Source: Bacteroidota bacterium (GTDB lineage: Bacteria; Bacteroidota; Bacteroidia; UKL13-3). Taken from it: a stretch of 11,567 nucleotides of DNA. Numbering within the stretch: the stretch's first letter is position 1; each line of letters begins with the position of its first letter. The notes below the pieces were generated by a model. The model was not told the DNA's origin, did no database searches, and saw only the letters and a program-made list of their open reading frames with translations. The position numbers were made by a program, and so were the translations under genes. The stretch lies in assembly GCA_018883485.1 (NCBI GenBank), contig VEQB01000040.1:1-11567 (forward strand), given 5' to 3'. This document shows positions 1 through 7,327 of the stretch, in pieces.

Positions 1-669
1 GGTGCCAATAGCGCTACCCTTATTACTTTTGGCGAGGATGTAAAAATAAATGGCACAGATGTTAAAGCAGGTAAATATGGTTTGGCAAGCTTCCCAGGCG
101 AAAACGAGTGGATAATTGTGTTAAGCAAAGACCTTACTGTTACCAGCGCCGACGAATACAAGCAAGAAAATGATGTAGCCCGTTTTACCGTTAAAGCAGA
201 AAAAACTTCAGACCTTACAGAAACTTTTACCATTGATTTTGCCAACATGCGCAACGATAAGGTGGATATTGTATTGAAGTGGGAAAATACTGCTGTTCGC
301 TTAACTGTTGTAAGTTTCTACGATACCCGTTTAATGAAGCAAATTGAAACGGTAATGGCTAAAGATACGCGTCCTTATTCTGGTGCAGCCAACTACTATT
401 ATGAGAATGGTAAAGATTTAAACCAAGCCTTAATTTGGATAAATAAAGCGGTAGAAGCAAATCCGAAAGCCTATTGGACCTTATTAACCAAAGCTAAAAT
501 TCAAAATGCTTTAAAAGATTACAATGGAGCTATGGAATCTTCTATGAAAAGTTGGGAGTTAGCCAAAGAAGGTGGCGATGAAGCTTACCAAAAGAACAAT
601 GAGAAATTACAGGCAGAAATTAAAACCAATCCAGCTTACAAACCTGTTGCTCCAAAGAAGAAGAAATAA
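1..669 (+). CDS. DUF2911 protein with C-terminal TPR-like tail (5' partial)
   Basis: The reading frame is open from base 1, so the gene begins upstream. A TTG at 82 is internal and not a real start, because the 27 codons before it continue the same domain. The visible N-terminal part (GANSATLITF, then VNGTDVKAGKYGL and the PGENEWIIVLSK stretch) has the pattern of DUF2911, a Bacteroidota family of unknown function usually exported to the periplasm. The domain runs to about residue 120 of the visible part. It is followed by an alpha-helical region (about 130-205, with NQALIWINKAVEANPKAYW and a second helix pair) that resembles TPR repeats, and by a lysine-rich end (APKKKK). The signal peptide would lie outside the window. 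The gene is followed by a strong terminator and converges on the GT2 gene. Family assignment is fairly sure; the function is unknown. Confidence 0.85.
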   Translation, partial: GANSATLITFGEDVKINGTDVKAGKYGLASFPGENEWIIVLSKDLTVTSADEYKQENDVARFTVKAEKTSDLTETFTIDFANMRNDKVDIVLKWENTAVRLTVVSFYDTRLMKQIETVMAKDTRPYSGAANYYYENGKDLNQALIWINKAVEANPKAYWTLLTKAKIQNALKDYNGAMESSMKSWELAKEGGDEAYQKNNEKLQAEIKTNPAYKPVAPKKKK

Positions 670-691
670 GAATAATTTATTTGTATTAAAG

Positions 692-724
692 AGGTGGACT
701 TCAAGAAGAAGTTCACCTTTTTTT
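692..724 (+). terminator. Rho-independent terminator between convergent genes
   Basis: An 11-bp stem pairs bases 692-702 with 708-718, with one G-T wobble, around the 5-base loop AAGAA, and a run of seven Ts follows at 718-724. It begins 22 bases after the stop of the DUF2911 gene. The T run overlaps the stop codon (723-725) of the convergent glycosyltransferase gene. On the minus strand the same hairpin lies directly after that gene, but the following U content is only moderate, so termination in that direction is less certain. Confidence 0.85.
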
Positions 725-1433
725 ATGCCTTTAACATGCCGTATTTTAAAATGCAATAGATGGCTCTAAAACCATCTTTCCAGTTTATTTTTTTGCCTTC
801 GGCGTAGGTTCGGCCATAATAAGAAATGCCCACTTCGTAAATTCTTATATGTGGTATTCTGCTAATTTTTGCTGTTACTTCTGGTTCAAACCCAAAGCGT
901 TTTTCTTGTAAGCTAATTCCTTTAATAATGTCGGCTCTAAACAATTTATAACATGTTTCCATGTCGCTAAGGTTTAAATTGGTAAACATATTAGATAAAA
1001 AGGTAAGCACATTATTTCCAATGCTGTGCCAAAAAAACAATATTCTATGCGGGTTGCCACCCATAAACCGAGAGCCATACACTACATCTGCAAAGCCATC
1101 TAAAATGGGCTTTAGTAAAATGTTAAACTCATTGGGGTCGTATTCTAAATCGGCATCTTGTACAATAATATAATCTCCGGTAGCTTCTTTAATACCAGTA
1201 TGTATGGCGGCTCCTTTGCCTTTATTTACAGCATGTTCGGTAAATTTAATATAAGGCTTATCGGCCATATAGGCTCTTACTACTTGGGCGGTATCGTCTT
1301 TAGAGCAATCGTTTACAATTACTACCTCTTTTTCTAAGTTGCCAAGTAGCGTTACCGCATGCACTTTATCTAAAATACGGTGTATGGTGCGAGCCTCATT
1401 ATAGGCTGGAATAATTATACTGAGCTTAGCCAA
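723..1433 (-). CDS. DPM1-like family 2 glycosyltransferase
   Basis: A 236-residue GT-A fold glycosyltransferase of family 2. Visible motifs are SIIIPAYNE at 5-13, the nucleotide-binding VNDCSKDDT at 40-48, the metal-binding QDADLEYDP at 92-100 (D93, D95), and SRFMGG followed by SDMETCYKLF at 156-165, which is characteristic of dolichyl/polyprenyl-phosphate sugar synthases (DPM1/ALG5/GtrB group). There are no C-terminal transmembrane segments, so this is the short, single-domain type that works at the cytoplasmic membrane face. By family knowledge it would transfer a hexose from a nucleotide sugar to polyprenyl phosphate; the sugar cannot be read from sequence. It is the last gene of the four-gene minus-strand unit, 7 bases after a GT-C-like membrane protein that could use its product. 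It ends at the 692-724 hairpin. Confidence 0.9.
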   Translation of the reverse strand: MAKLSIIIPAYNEARTIHRILDKVHAVTLLGNLEKEVVIVNDCSKDDTAQVVRAYMADKPYIKFTEHAVNKGKGAAIHTGIKEATGDYIIVQDADLEYDPNEFNILLKPILDGFADVVYGSRFMGGNPHRILFFWHSIGNNVLTFLSNMFTNLNLSDMETCYKLFRADIIKGISLQEKRFGFEPEVTAKISRIPHIRIYEVGISYYGRTYAEGKKINWKDGFRAIYCILKYGMLKA

Positions 1434-1440
1434 TTTAATT

Positions 1441-2730
1441 TTAATTAGGTGGCGAAGTTAATAAATGCCAAAATATATCCAATCGCCAATGTTGGTCTTG
1501 GGTAGGCCAACAGGTATCGTAAGTATAAATAAGCTTTAGGTTAAAGGCCACACAAATAAAGAAAGCTAGGTAACCAAAGTTTCTAACAGCGCGAGATTGT
1601 TGGTTAAGGAAGTGAACAAAAGCTACCAAGCCAAAAGCAAAATAAGGGTAAAGGTCTACAAAGCCTCTATGCCCAAATGCACAACCTAACAAGTAACTCC
1701 ACCAGCTGGCGTATAAGTAAGATACCAATACAAAAGCAATCCAAAGGCCAAGTGCACGTTGTGGTTTTTCTCTGCCTAAAATTAACATTCCCAAAAGTGT
1801 ATATAGGTGAATGGGGTTATTGGTAAACCACCCATTTTCAAAGGCAAACCAAACTTCTTTTAGTTTAGGATTACCAAAGTACAAGAAACTTTCTCCTGCA
1901 TAAGAATAAGAGATGATGCTGCCGTGTAAGTAGTAATTGTAAGCCAATTGAGGCGCTACAACCATAATAAATGGGGGCACGGCTATTAACCAATGTTTTA
2001 GGTTCAAACCTTTTAATACTGCAATGGCATTTGGAATTAGGAGCAACACAAGGGGTAAAAACAAGATGTTTAATTGTCTTACTAAAAAAATGGCTCCAGC
2101 AAGGGCTGCAATTAACAACCAGTATTTTAAGCTAAATTTATTCTTTAACTGCTGCCAAGCATACAACCAAGCGCTAAATAAGAAAAAGCTGTACACGTGC
2201 GAAAAGCCGCCCATAAAAATGCCGTAGTAATAAAGGTTAGTTCCTAAAACCAAAAGGCCTAATCCAAGGCCAACGTTTTGAACCGAGTAATAGACAAGCA
2301 GCACGCGACTTAATAACCACAAGCCCCAAATGAAAAATAGTACGGCCGAAATACTTATACCTAATTGATAAGGCTTTTCAAATCCAGTTCCGGCCTTTTC
2401 TTGCAGTTTTAAAAGGTTATGGGTTATTAAAAAAGCAGGAGCCTCGAATAGTGCAGTGCCAATGGCATATTTACTTTCTACCTTATTGGTTGTAAGATTA
2501 AGTTTGAAGCCAAACCCTGTTTTTGTATCCACCGAATCTGGAAAATTGCGCGCCTCGAATTGGTATAAAAAAGCAGCAGGCACGTAAACATAATACCCTG
2601 CGGCATCGGCCCAAAAAGTGCTATGATAGGTGTAAATCTTGTCTTTACTTTTCTTGTTAAGCGCTAAGAAAACAAATAAACCAACAAGCAGCAGCCAAAG
2701 GTATTTGGTATAACTTGAGTTTATTTTCAT
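1441..2730 (-). CDS. Polytopic membrane protein, GT-C glycosyltransferase-like
   Basis: A 429-residue integral membrane protein with roughly ten hydrophobic segments: about 10-24, 93-107, 125-147, 153-170, 175-193, 203-233, 247-265, 308-318, 326-348, 360-375 and 385-403. The first extracytoplasmic loop is long and carries an acidic residue soon after TM1 (FWADAAGYYVYVPA, D42), as in GT-C enzymes (ArnT/PMT/GT39/GT83 type) that take sugars from polyprenyl-phosphate donors. Other conserved-looking spots are KYAIGTALFEAPAF at 87-100, a short RQLN turn at 218-221 and GHRGFVDLYP at 353-362. I do not recognise a named family with certainty. The GT-C call rests on topology, the loop-1 acid and the neighbouring DPM1-like gene 7 bases downstream. 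It starts 6 bases after the adaptor gene, in the same transcription unit. Confidence 0.7.
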   Translation of the reverse strand: MKINSSYTKYLWLLLVGLFVFLALNKKSKDKIYTYHSTFWADAAGYYVYVPAAFLYQFEARNFPDSVDTKTGFGFKLNLTTNKVESKYAIGTALFEAPAFLITHNLLKLQEKAGTGFEKPYQLGISISAVLFFIWGLWLLSRVLLVYYSVQNVGLGLGLLVLGTNLYYYGIFMGGFSHVYSFFLFSAWLYAWQQLKNKFSLKYWLLIAALAGAIFLVRQLNILFLPLVLLLIPNAIAVLKGLNLKHWLIAVPPFIMVVAPQLAYNYYLHGSIISYSYAGESFLYFGNPKLKEVWFAFENGWFTNNPIHLYTLLGMLILGREKPQRALGLWIAFVLVSYLYASWWSYLLGCAFGHRGFVDLYPYFAFGLVAFVHFLNQQSRAVRNFGYLAFFICVAFNLKLIYTYDTCWPTQDQHWRLDIFWHLLTSPPN

Positions 2731-2736
2731 TGGGGT

Positions 2737-4107
2737 TTAGTCTTCTTTCTTTTTGGCTTCAAACAATTGCTCCTTGCTAACTACTTCAATGGCATCGCCA
2801 TGTTTTAACAACTTGGAAATAGCGCTGTATGGACCTGTTATAATTTCTTCGCCAGGTTGTAAGCCTTCTAAAATCTGAATCATCTTATCATCCTGAATTC
2901 CTGTTTTAACTTTTCTGATAGAAATTTTATCTCCGTTTCTTACAAAGACAACTTCTACTTCAAGCTCTTTAACATCTAAAGATACCGTTTTACTTTTAGC
3001 GCTGGCACCTTCTTCTTTTAGGGTATCTAAGGCAGATTCTGCTCTTACAGTAACGGCTTCTATAGGCACTGCCAATACATTTCTGGCGCGTTCGGTTTGT
3101 ATTTCAACGCTTGCGCTCATGCCTGGTCTAAATACAGATTTACGTTTGCCAAATTTTTGGGTAAGGTCTGCATACGAACTTCTTAAAATTCTAATCTTTA
3201 CTATAAAGTTTGTTACTTGGTCGCTGGTGGTTGCTGCAGTAGTGCTTGCACTATTGGCAATTTCTGTTACGGTACCCAAAAACTTTCTGTTAGGATAGGC
3301 ATCTACTTCAATTTCTGCAGTATCTCCTAAGCCCACTTTTACTATATCGTTTTCATTTACATCAACACTCACCTCCATGTCGTTAAGGTTGGCAATGCGC
3401 ATCATTTCTGTGCCCGCCATTTGCGAGGTTCCAACTACACGCTCGCCTTGTTCTACACTTAGCTTAGATACAATGCCGTTAACGGGAGCAAAGATTTCTG
3501 TGCGGGTTAAATTTTTACGTGATTCTTTAACCGAGGCTTCAAAACTTTTTACATTAAACTCTGCGGCCAACACTGTTTGTTTAGCTGCTTCTACTTCGGC
3601 TTTAGCGTTTAAAAAGGTACTTTTCGCGGTTTCAAATTCTCCATCAGAAATTAACTTTTGTTCGTACATTTTTTTGTTACGTTCAAATGCACTATTTAAC
3701 TCAGTAAATCTAGCTTCGGCCTGCGCCAATCTGGCTTTTGCACTAGATAAGTTTGCACGTATATTATTTAAAGATGCTTCAGATCTATCTAAAGCACTTT
3801 GGTATAACTCTGGGTCTATTCTTGCAAGTAGTTTTCCAGCAATTACAGAATCGCCTTCATGCACGTATAATTCTCTAATTTCTCCAGAAACGTCAGAGCT
3901 TATTTTAACTTCCTTCTCTGGTTGAACCCTACCGTTTGCTGAAACGGTTTCTATAATAGCACGGGCTTCTGCCTTGCTGCTCAATACTTTTGTGGCATTT
4001 GTTTTACCTATCCATCCCGCTTTTTTAGCTGCAATAGCAAATACTAACAACACGCCAACACCAATGCCTAAATATACTAAGGTTTTATTTTTCTTTTTTG
4101 CTGTCAT
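2737..4107 (-). CDS. HlyD/MacA-type periplasmic adaptor (membrane fusion protein)
   Basis: A 456-residue membrane fusion protein. Its domains in order are: a positively charged N-terminus and one membrane anchor at about 10-27; the first half of the lipoyl domain at 58-99 (GRVQPEKEVKISSDVSGEI, then VHEGDSVIAGKLLARIDP); a long alpha-helical hairpin rich in Ala/Glu/Lys at 100-200; the second lipoyl half at 203-226 (TEIFAPVNGIVSKLSVEQGERV); the beta-barrel at about 240-345 (RPGMSASVEI at 327-336); and a membrane-proximal domain to 445. A charged insert at about 357-380 interrupts the last domains, as often seen in Bacteroidota adaptors. Such adaptors connect an inner-membrane pump (MacB or RND type) with TolC. 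The TolC gene is 5 bases upstream, but the next gene is a glycosyltransferase-like membrane protein, not a pump. Confidence 0.92.
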   Translation of the reverse strand: MTAKKKNKTLVYLGIGVGVLLVFAIAAKKAGWIGKTNATKVLSSKAEARAIIETVSANGRVQPEKEVKISSDVSGEIRELYVHEGDSVIAGKLLARIDPELYQSALDRSEASLNNIRANLSSAKARLAQAEARFTELNSAFERNKKMYEQKLISDGEFETAKSTFLNAKAEVEAAKQTVLAAEFNVKSFEASVKESRKNLTRTEIFAPVNGIVSKLSVEQGERVVGTSQMAGTEMMRIANLNDMEVSVDVNENDIVKVGLGDTAEIEVDAYPNRKFLGTVTEIANSASTTAATTSDQVTNFIVKIRILRSSYADLTQKFGKRKSVFRPGMSASVEIQTERARNVLAVPIEAVTVRAESALDTLKEEGASAKSKTVSLDVKELEVEVVFVRNGDKISIRKVKTGIQDDKMIQILEGLQPGEEIITGPYSAISKLLKHGDAIEVVSKEQLFEAKKKED

Positions 4108-4112
4108 GATTA

Positions 4113-5555
4113 TTAATAAAGTGGTTTACTTAAATAAAAGTCTAATGTTTTTCTTCTAAAAACCAACTCATATTTGGCTTGGGTAAAATCTGATTGAGCG
4201 CGAATGTAGCTGTTTTTTGTATTGAGGTAATCTGCTAAATTCATGGCACCTAATTCAAATTGTTTGTCCGATACGTCAAAGGCTTCTTTATTGGCCTCTA
4301 AGTTTTCTAAGTTGGCACCATACCGTTTGTAGGCAGTTTTAAAATCTACATAAGCTTGGGCAATGGTTCTGTATAAATTGTTTCGTGTTAATTTATCTTG
4401 CAGTTTGGCGCTTTGCTCGTTAATTTTTGCTTTTTCAATATTGGTACTTACACTCCAACCATTAAAAATAGGAATGGCTAAATTTAAACCCACATTGGTA
4501 CCTAGGTTTCTATCAAATTGGTCGGAGAAAGGGGTGGTTTTAAATTCCTTATAGCCTGGAATGGTGGCATAAACTGGCAAAAATGTACCGCTATTATCGG
4601 CAAATGTGCCCGTGGGTACTATGCGCAAAGTGGTATCGCCAAAGCCCATCTGACTCTGCGTTGTAAAAAAGGAATTGGCCGAGGCATTTAAGGTTAAGCG
4701 TGGTGTTCTTCCACCTCTTGCCATGTTAGTTTGAATTTCTGAGGCTTTAAAACGCATGGCATTGGCGCGTACATCTGGACTTTTTTCTACAAATTCCTCA
4801 AAAATCATATCAATAGTTTTGGGTTCATCTGCTACTTGCAAATCTTTGGTATCTATGGCAGCAATTTTTTGGGAGGCATCTGGTTTAACTTCTATTAGCA
4901 GCCATAATTCGAGGTAGGCTTGTAGTAAGGCGTTTTTTGCATTAATAAGAGTAAGCTCTTCTCCCGCCAATTGCGCTTTTAATTGTAGGTAGCGGCTTTT
5001 ATTGCTTGAACCTAATTCGAACATCTTTTGCTGCCGCTCAACTTGCGCCTTGGTAGCTTCTGTGCGCGTTGCAGCGGCATTGGCAATTTCTTCATTTTGT
5101 AATACCCTTAAATAGGCAGCACTCACATTAAGCGCAATATTATTCTTTATTTGCTCTAAATCTTCTTCACTGGCTTTAGACCTTGCCTCATTAACTTTTA
5201 CATTATTGATGTTTTGTAAGCCAGCAAATAATGGAATACTGCTACTAATACCAAAAGAATTGGTTCTAAAGGCAACTCCTTTTTGCGCTAGGTTGGTAGT
5301 TGGGTTAATGGCAAAACCAGTTTGCCAATTATTGGTTACATTTCCATTTAAATTAGGCAATAGGGCCATTTTACTTTGAAAATAATCGGCTTTGGCGCTT
5401 AAGGTTTGCAACTGCTGCTGCTGTATGTTAATGTTCTTGCTAAAAGCCTGCTCTACACATTCTTTGAGGGTCCAAACTCTGGTGGTTTGAGCCCCAAGTT
5501 GAACGCCGTTAAGTAGCAGGAGCAAAATAGCTAGGTTTTTAATTCTCTGATGCAT
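4113..5555 (-). CDS. TolC-family outer-membrane efflux protein
   Basis: A 480-residue outer-membrane channel protein with a signal peptide at 1-22/23 (LAILLLLLNGVQLGAQ, cleavage likely before TT). It has the internal duplication of the TolC family: helical and strand segments at about 28-230 and again at 250-475. Matching strand-start motifs are SIPLFAGLQ at 106-114 and AIPIFNGWS at 360-368, and matching helical turns are FELGSSN at 179-185 and FELGAMNLADYL at 433-444. The length is normal for the family. It forms a trimeric channel through the outer membrane and periplasm that docks onto a membrane fusion protein, here encoded 5 bases downstream. It is the first gene of the minus-strand unit. 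The ATG start is supported by the signal peptide and by its position after a TAnnTTTG element at 5588-5581. Confidence 0.93.
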   Translation of the reverse strand: MHQRIKNLAILLLLLNGVQLGAQTTRVWTLKECVEQAFSKNINIQQQQLQTLSAKADYFQSKMALLPNLNGNVTNNWQTGFAINPTTNLAQKGVAFRTNSFGISSSIPLFAGLQNINNVKVNEARSKASEEDLEQIKNNIALNVSAAYLRVLQNEEIANAAATRTEATKAQVERQQKMFELGSSNKSRYLQLKAQLAGEELTLINAKNALLQAYLELWLLIEVKPDASQKIAAIDTKDLQVADEPKTIDMIFEEFVEKSPDVRANAMRFKASEIQTNMARGGRTPRLTLNASANSFFTTQSQMGFGDTTLRIVPTGTFADNSGTFLPVYATIPGYKEFKTTPFSDQFDRNLGTNVGLNLAIPIFNGWSVSTNIEKAKINEQSAKLQDKLTRNNLYRTIAQAYVDFKTAYKRYGANLENLEANKEAFDVSDKQFELGAMNLADYLNTKNSYIRAQSDFTQAKYELVFRRKTLDFYLSKPLY

Positions 5556-5567
5556 TGTTTAGTTTTG
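5537..5567 (+). promoter_or_regulatory. Putative promoter for the deacetylase operon
   Basis: TAGTTTTG at 5560-5567 matches TAnnTTTG exactly. TTTT at 5537-5540 is 19 bases upstream, the standard spacing, with one mismatch to TTTG. Transcription would begin near 5572-5574 and leave a leader of about 15 bases before the ATG at 5589. The upstream half overlaps the first codons of the divergent TolC gene. Confidence 0.5.
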
Positions 5568-5580
5568 AGGACTTAGCTGG

Positions 5581-5588
5581 CAAAAATA
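5581..5588 (-). promoter_or_regulatory. Putative -7 element for the TolC operon
   Basis: On the minus strand these bases read TATTTTTG, a full match to the Bacteroidota -7 consensus TAnnTTTG. It lies 25 bases upstream of the TolC start and would give a leader of about 20 bases. I see no good TTTG element at the usual distance of about 19 bases (this would be inside the deacetylase start), so the promoter is only tentative. It overlaps the A of the deacetylase ATG region by position. Confidence 0.4.
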
Positions 5589-6200
5589 ATGTTTAAATAC
5601 ACAATCCCTCATGTTCTTATTCGCTTATTTTCATCCTGTACATGGAAGGTGAATACACGTGATAAAGAGTTGTATTTAACTTTTGATGATGGTCCGCACC
5701 CCAAAATTACCCCTTGGGTATTGCAGCAATTGCAGGCTTATAACGCTAAAGCAACCTTTTTTTGTGTGGGAGAGAATGTACAGAAATTCCCAGAAATTTA
5801 TGCGCAAATTGTTGCTGGGCAGCACGCGGTAGGCAACCACACCATGCAGCATATTAAGGGCTGGAAAGTGAATAAGGATGCTTATTTGGAAAATATTCAA
5901 CAAGCTGCTAGCTATATAAATAGTAGCTTATTTAGACCGCCTTATGGACAAATTAAATGGTCGCAATTAAGGGCCTTAAGCAAACAGTATAAAATTGTAA
6001 TGTGGAGTTTGTTAAGCAGAGATTACGACAAACAGCTCATTATATCCGAGAGTTTAACTGCCATGAAATTAGCTACAGCGGGAGATATTATTGTATTTCA
6101 CGACAGTGAGAAAGCTTATGAGCAGCTTAAGCAATTATTGCCACCCTTGTTAGCGCATTACCAAGAGCAAGGTTTTAAAATGAAGGCTTTGCAAGCATGA
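5589..6200 (+). CDS. NodB-type polysaccharide deacetylase
   Basis: A 203-residue carbohydrate esterase family 4 (NodB homology) protein with all five motifs: TFDDGP at 31-36 (catalytic base D33 and metal-binding D34), HTMQH at 84-88 (metal-binding H84 and H88), RPPYG at 116-120, a motif-4-like SRDYD at 143-147 and IIVFHDS at 167-173 (H171). It should therefore be a competent metal-dependent deacetylase acting on N-acetyl (or O-acetyl) groups of a sugar polymer or oligomer. There is no clear signal peptide; the N-terminus is short and slightly hydrophobic, so a cytoplasmic or membrane-near location is likely, like rhizobial NodB and unlike secreted peptidoglycan deacetylases. Its last four bases overlap the start of the next gene, a membrane GT2, which suggests they share one pathway. 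The substrate is not readable from sequence. Confidence 0.92.
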   Translation: MFKYTIPHVLIRLFSSCTWKVNTRDKELYLTFDDGPHPKITPWVLQQLQAYNAKATFFCVGENVQKFPEIYAQIVAGQHAVGNHTMQHIKGWKVNKDAYLENIQQAASYINSSLFRPPYGQIKWSQLRALSKQYKIVMWSLLSRDYDKQLIISESLTAMKLATAGDIIVFHDSEKAYEQLKQLLPPLLAHYQEQGFKMKALQA

Positions 6201-7312
6201 TAGAAGTAATTTTAATACTTATACTTTGGGCCTTCTTGTGCATGTTAATGGTATTAATGGCTGCTTACCTTAGTTTAAATGGCTATGCAGCAGCAACGAA
6301 ATCATTTGTAAGTAAAGAAGAAGATTTGCCAATGGTTTCTGTTTTGGTACCAGCCCGCAATGAGGAAGCGCTTATTGCCCTTTGCTTAGAGGCCTTGTTA
6401 TTGGTAGACTATCCTAAAGCTAAGTTACAGATTTTAGTAGGTAATGATGGTTCAAGCGATAGCACAGAAAATATTGTTGCGGATTATGTAACTAAGTATT
6501 CTCATATTCATTTAATTAATATACAAGAGCAGCTAGGTACAGCCAGAGCCAAGGGAAATGTATTGGCTAATTTAATGCGTTTGGTTCAAGCCGAGTACGT
6601 GTTTGTTACCGATGCAGATATACAAGTGAACAGCAATTGGATTAAACAATTATTACCCAATTTAGCGCAACACCAAATGGCTATGGTGAGCGGCACCACG
6701 CTTGTAAAAGGTACAACTTTATTTCACCGTTGGCAATCTTTAGAATGGTTTTTGGGAACAGGGTATATCGCAGCCTTTGATGCTTTAGGCATCGCAACTA
6801 CTGCAGTAGGCAATAATATGGCCTTTACAAAAACTGCCTATTATGCTACTGGTGGTTACGAAAATATGCCCTTTTCTGTTACAGAAGATTTTCAGTTATA
6901 TGCAGCCATAAGAGCACTCGGTTTGAACACTAAAAATGAATCACATCCAGATTCTGTTAACATTTCTGCCGCACAACATACCATTAGAAATTTTTTACAC
7001 CAACGCAAAAGATGGCTAATTGGAGCAAGAGATTTACCTTGGTATTGGAGCATTATTTTTGGACTCCAAGCTTTATTTTTCCCTTGCATAATTGCCTTGT
7101 GTGTGGTGCATTTGGAGCTGGCTTTAAAAATTTGGGTATTTAAAATTGTACTGCAGCAATTGTTTCTTTTTATAATGCAAAGAAGACTCAAACAACAAAC
7201 CGATTTGTTTGCCCAATTGAGTTTTGAAGCTTACAGTCTTTGGTCTGCTACTGCCATGGTTTTATTTTATTTAAGTCCAACCAAAATGATTTGGAAAGAG
7301 AGGAAATATTAA
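6197..7312 (+). CDS. Membrane GT2 glycosyltransferase, processive-synthase type
   Basis: A 371-residue family 2 glycosyltransferase with an N-terminal membrane segment (about 3-25) and C-terminal membrane segments (about 284-306, 310-327 and 343-360). The catalytic domain shows VLVPARNEE at 49-57, VGNDGSSDST at 81-90 (D84), the DxD motif in VTDADIQ at 137-143 (D139, D141), VTED at 228-231 (E230/D231, general base) and QRKRW at 269-273. This D, DxD, TED, QxxRW set is shared with NodC, chitin and hyaluronan synthases and PgaC, but also with single-addition lipid glycosyltransferases. It overlaps the deacetylase stop by ATGA, implying translational coupling. A polymer or oligomer of N-acetylated sugar deacetylated by the neighbour is a reasonable reading; the product is unknown. 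The TatD gene follows after 15 bases. Confidence 0.9.
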   Translation: MIEVILILILWAFLCMLMVLMAAYLSLNGYAAATKSFVSKEEDLPMVSVLVPARNEEALIALCLEALLLVDYPKAKLQILVGNDGSSDSTENIVADYVTKYSHIHLINIQEQLGTARAKGNVLANLMRLVQAEYVFVTDADIQVNSNWIKQLLPNLAQHQMAMVSGTTLVKGTTLFHRWQSLEWFLGTGYIAAFDALGIATTAVGNNMAFTKTAYYATGGYENMPFSVTEDFQLYAAIRALGLNTKNESHPDSVNISAAQHTIRNFLHQRKRWLIGARDLPWYWSIIFGLQALFFPCIIALCVVHLELALKIWVFKIVLQQLFLFIMQRRLKQQTDLFAQLSFEAYSLWSATAMVLFYLSPTKMIWKERKY

Positions 7313-7323
7313 GCCTAAATTTG
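7290..7323 (+). promoter_or_regulatory. Weak internal promoter candidate before tatD
   Basis: TAAATTTG at 7316-7323 matches TAnnTTTG, with TTTG at 7290-7293, but the spacing is 22 bases, longer than the usual 19. The element is only 4 bases before the TatD ATG, so the transcript would start at or just inside the start codon (leaderless or nearly so). Read-through from the upstream genes seems the simpler explanation. Confidence 0.25.
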
Positions 7324-7327
7324 ACCC

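Noticed and set aside
572..769. A 65-codon plus-strand frame across the end of the DUF2911 gene
   Set aside because: It overlaps the real gene in another frame, runs through the terminator hairpin and encodes a low-complexity basic peptide.
3377..3925. A 182-codon open frame on the plus strand
   Set aside because: It lies wholly opposite the well-supported adaptor gene, has a composition rich in Ser/Leu/Ala as expected of an antisense shadow, and no domain is recognisable.
5406..5423. Short CTG-type triplet repeat in the TolC gene
   Set aside because: It encodes a few consecutive glutamines at the start of the first helix, is very short and needs no special explanation.
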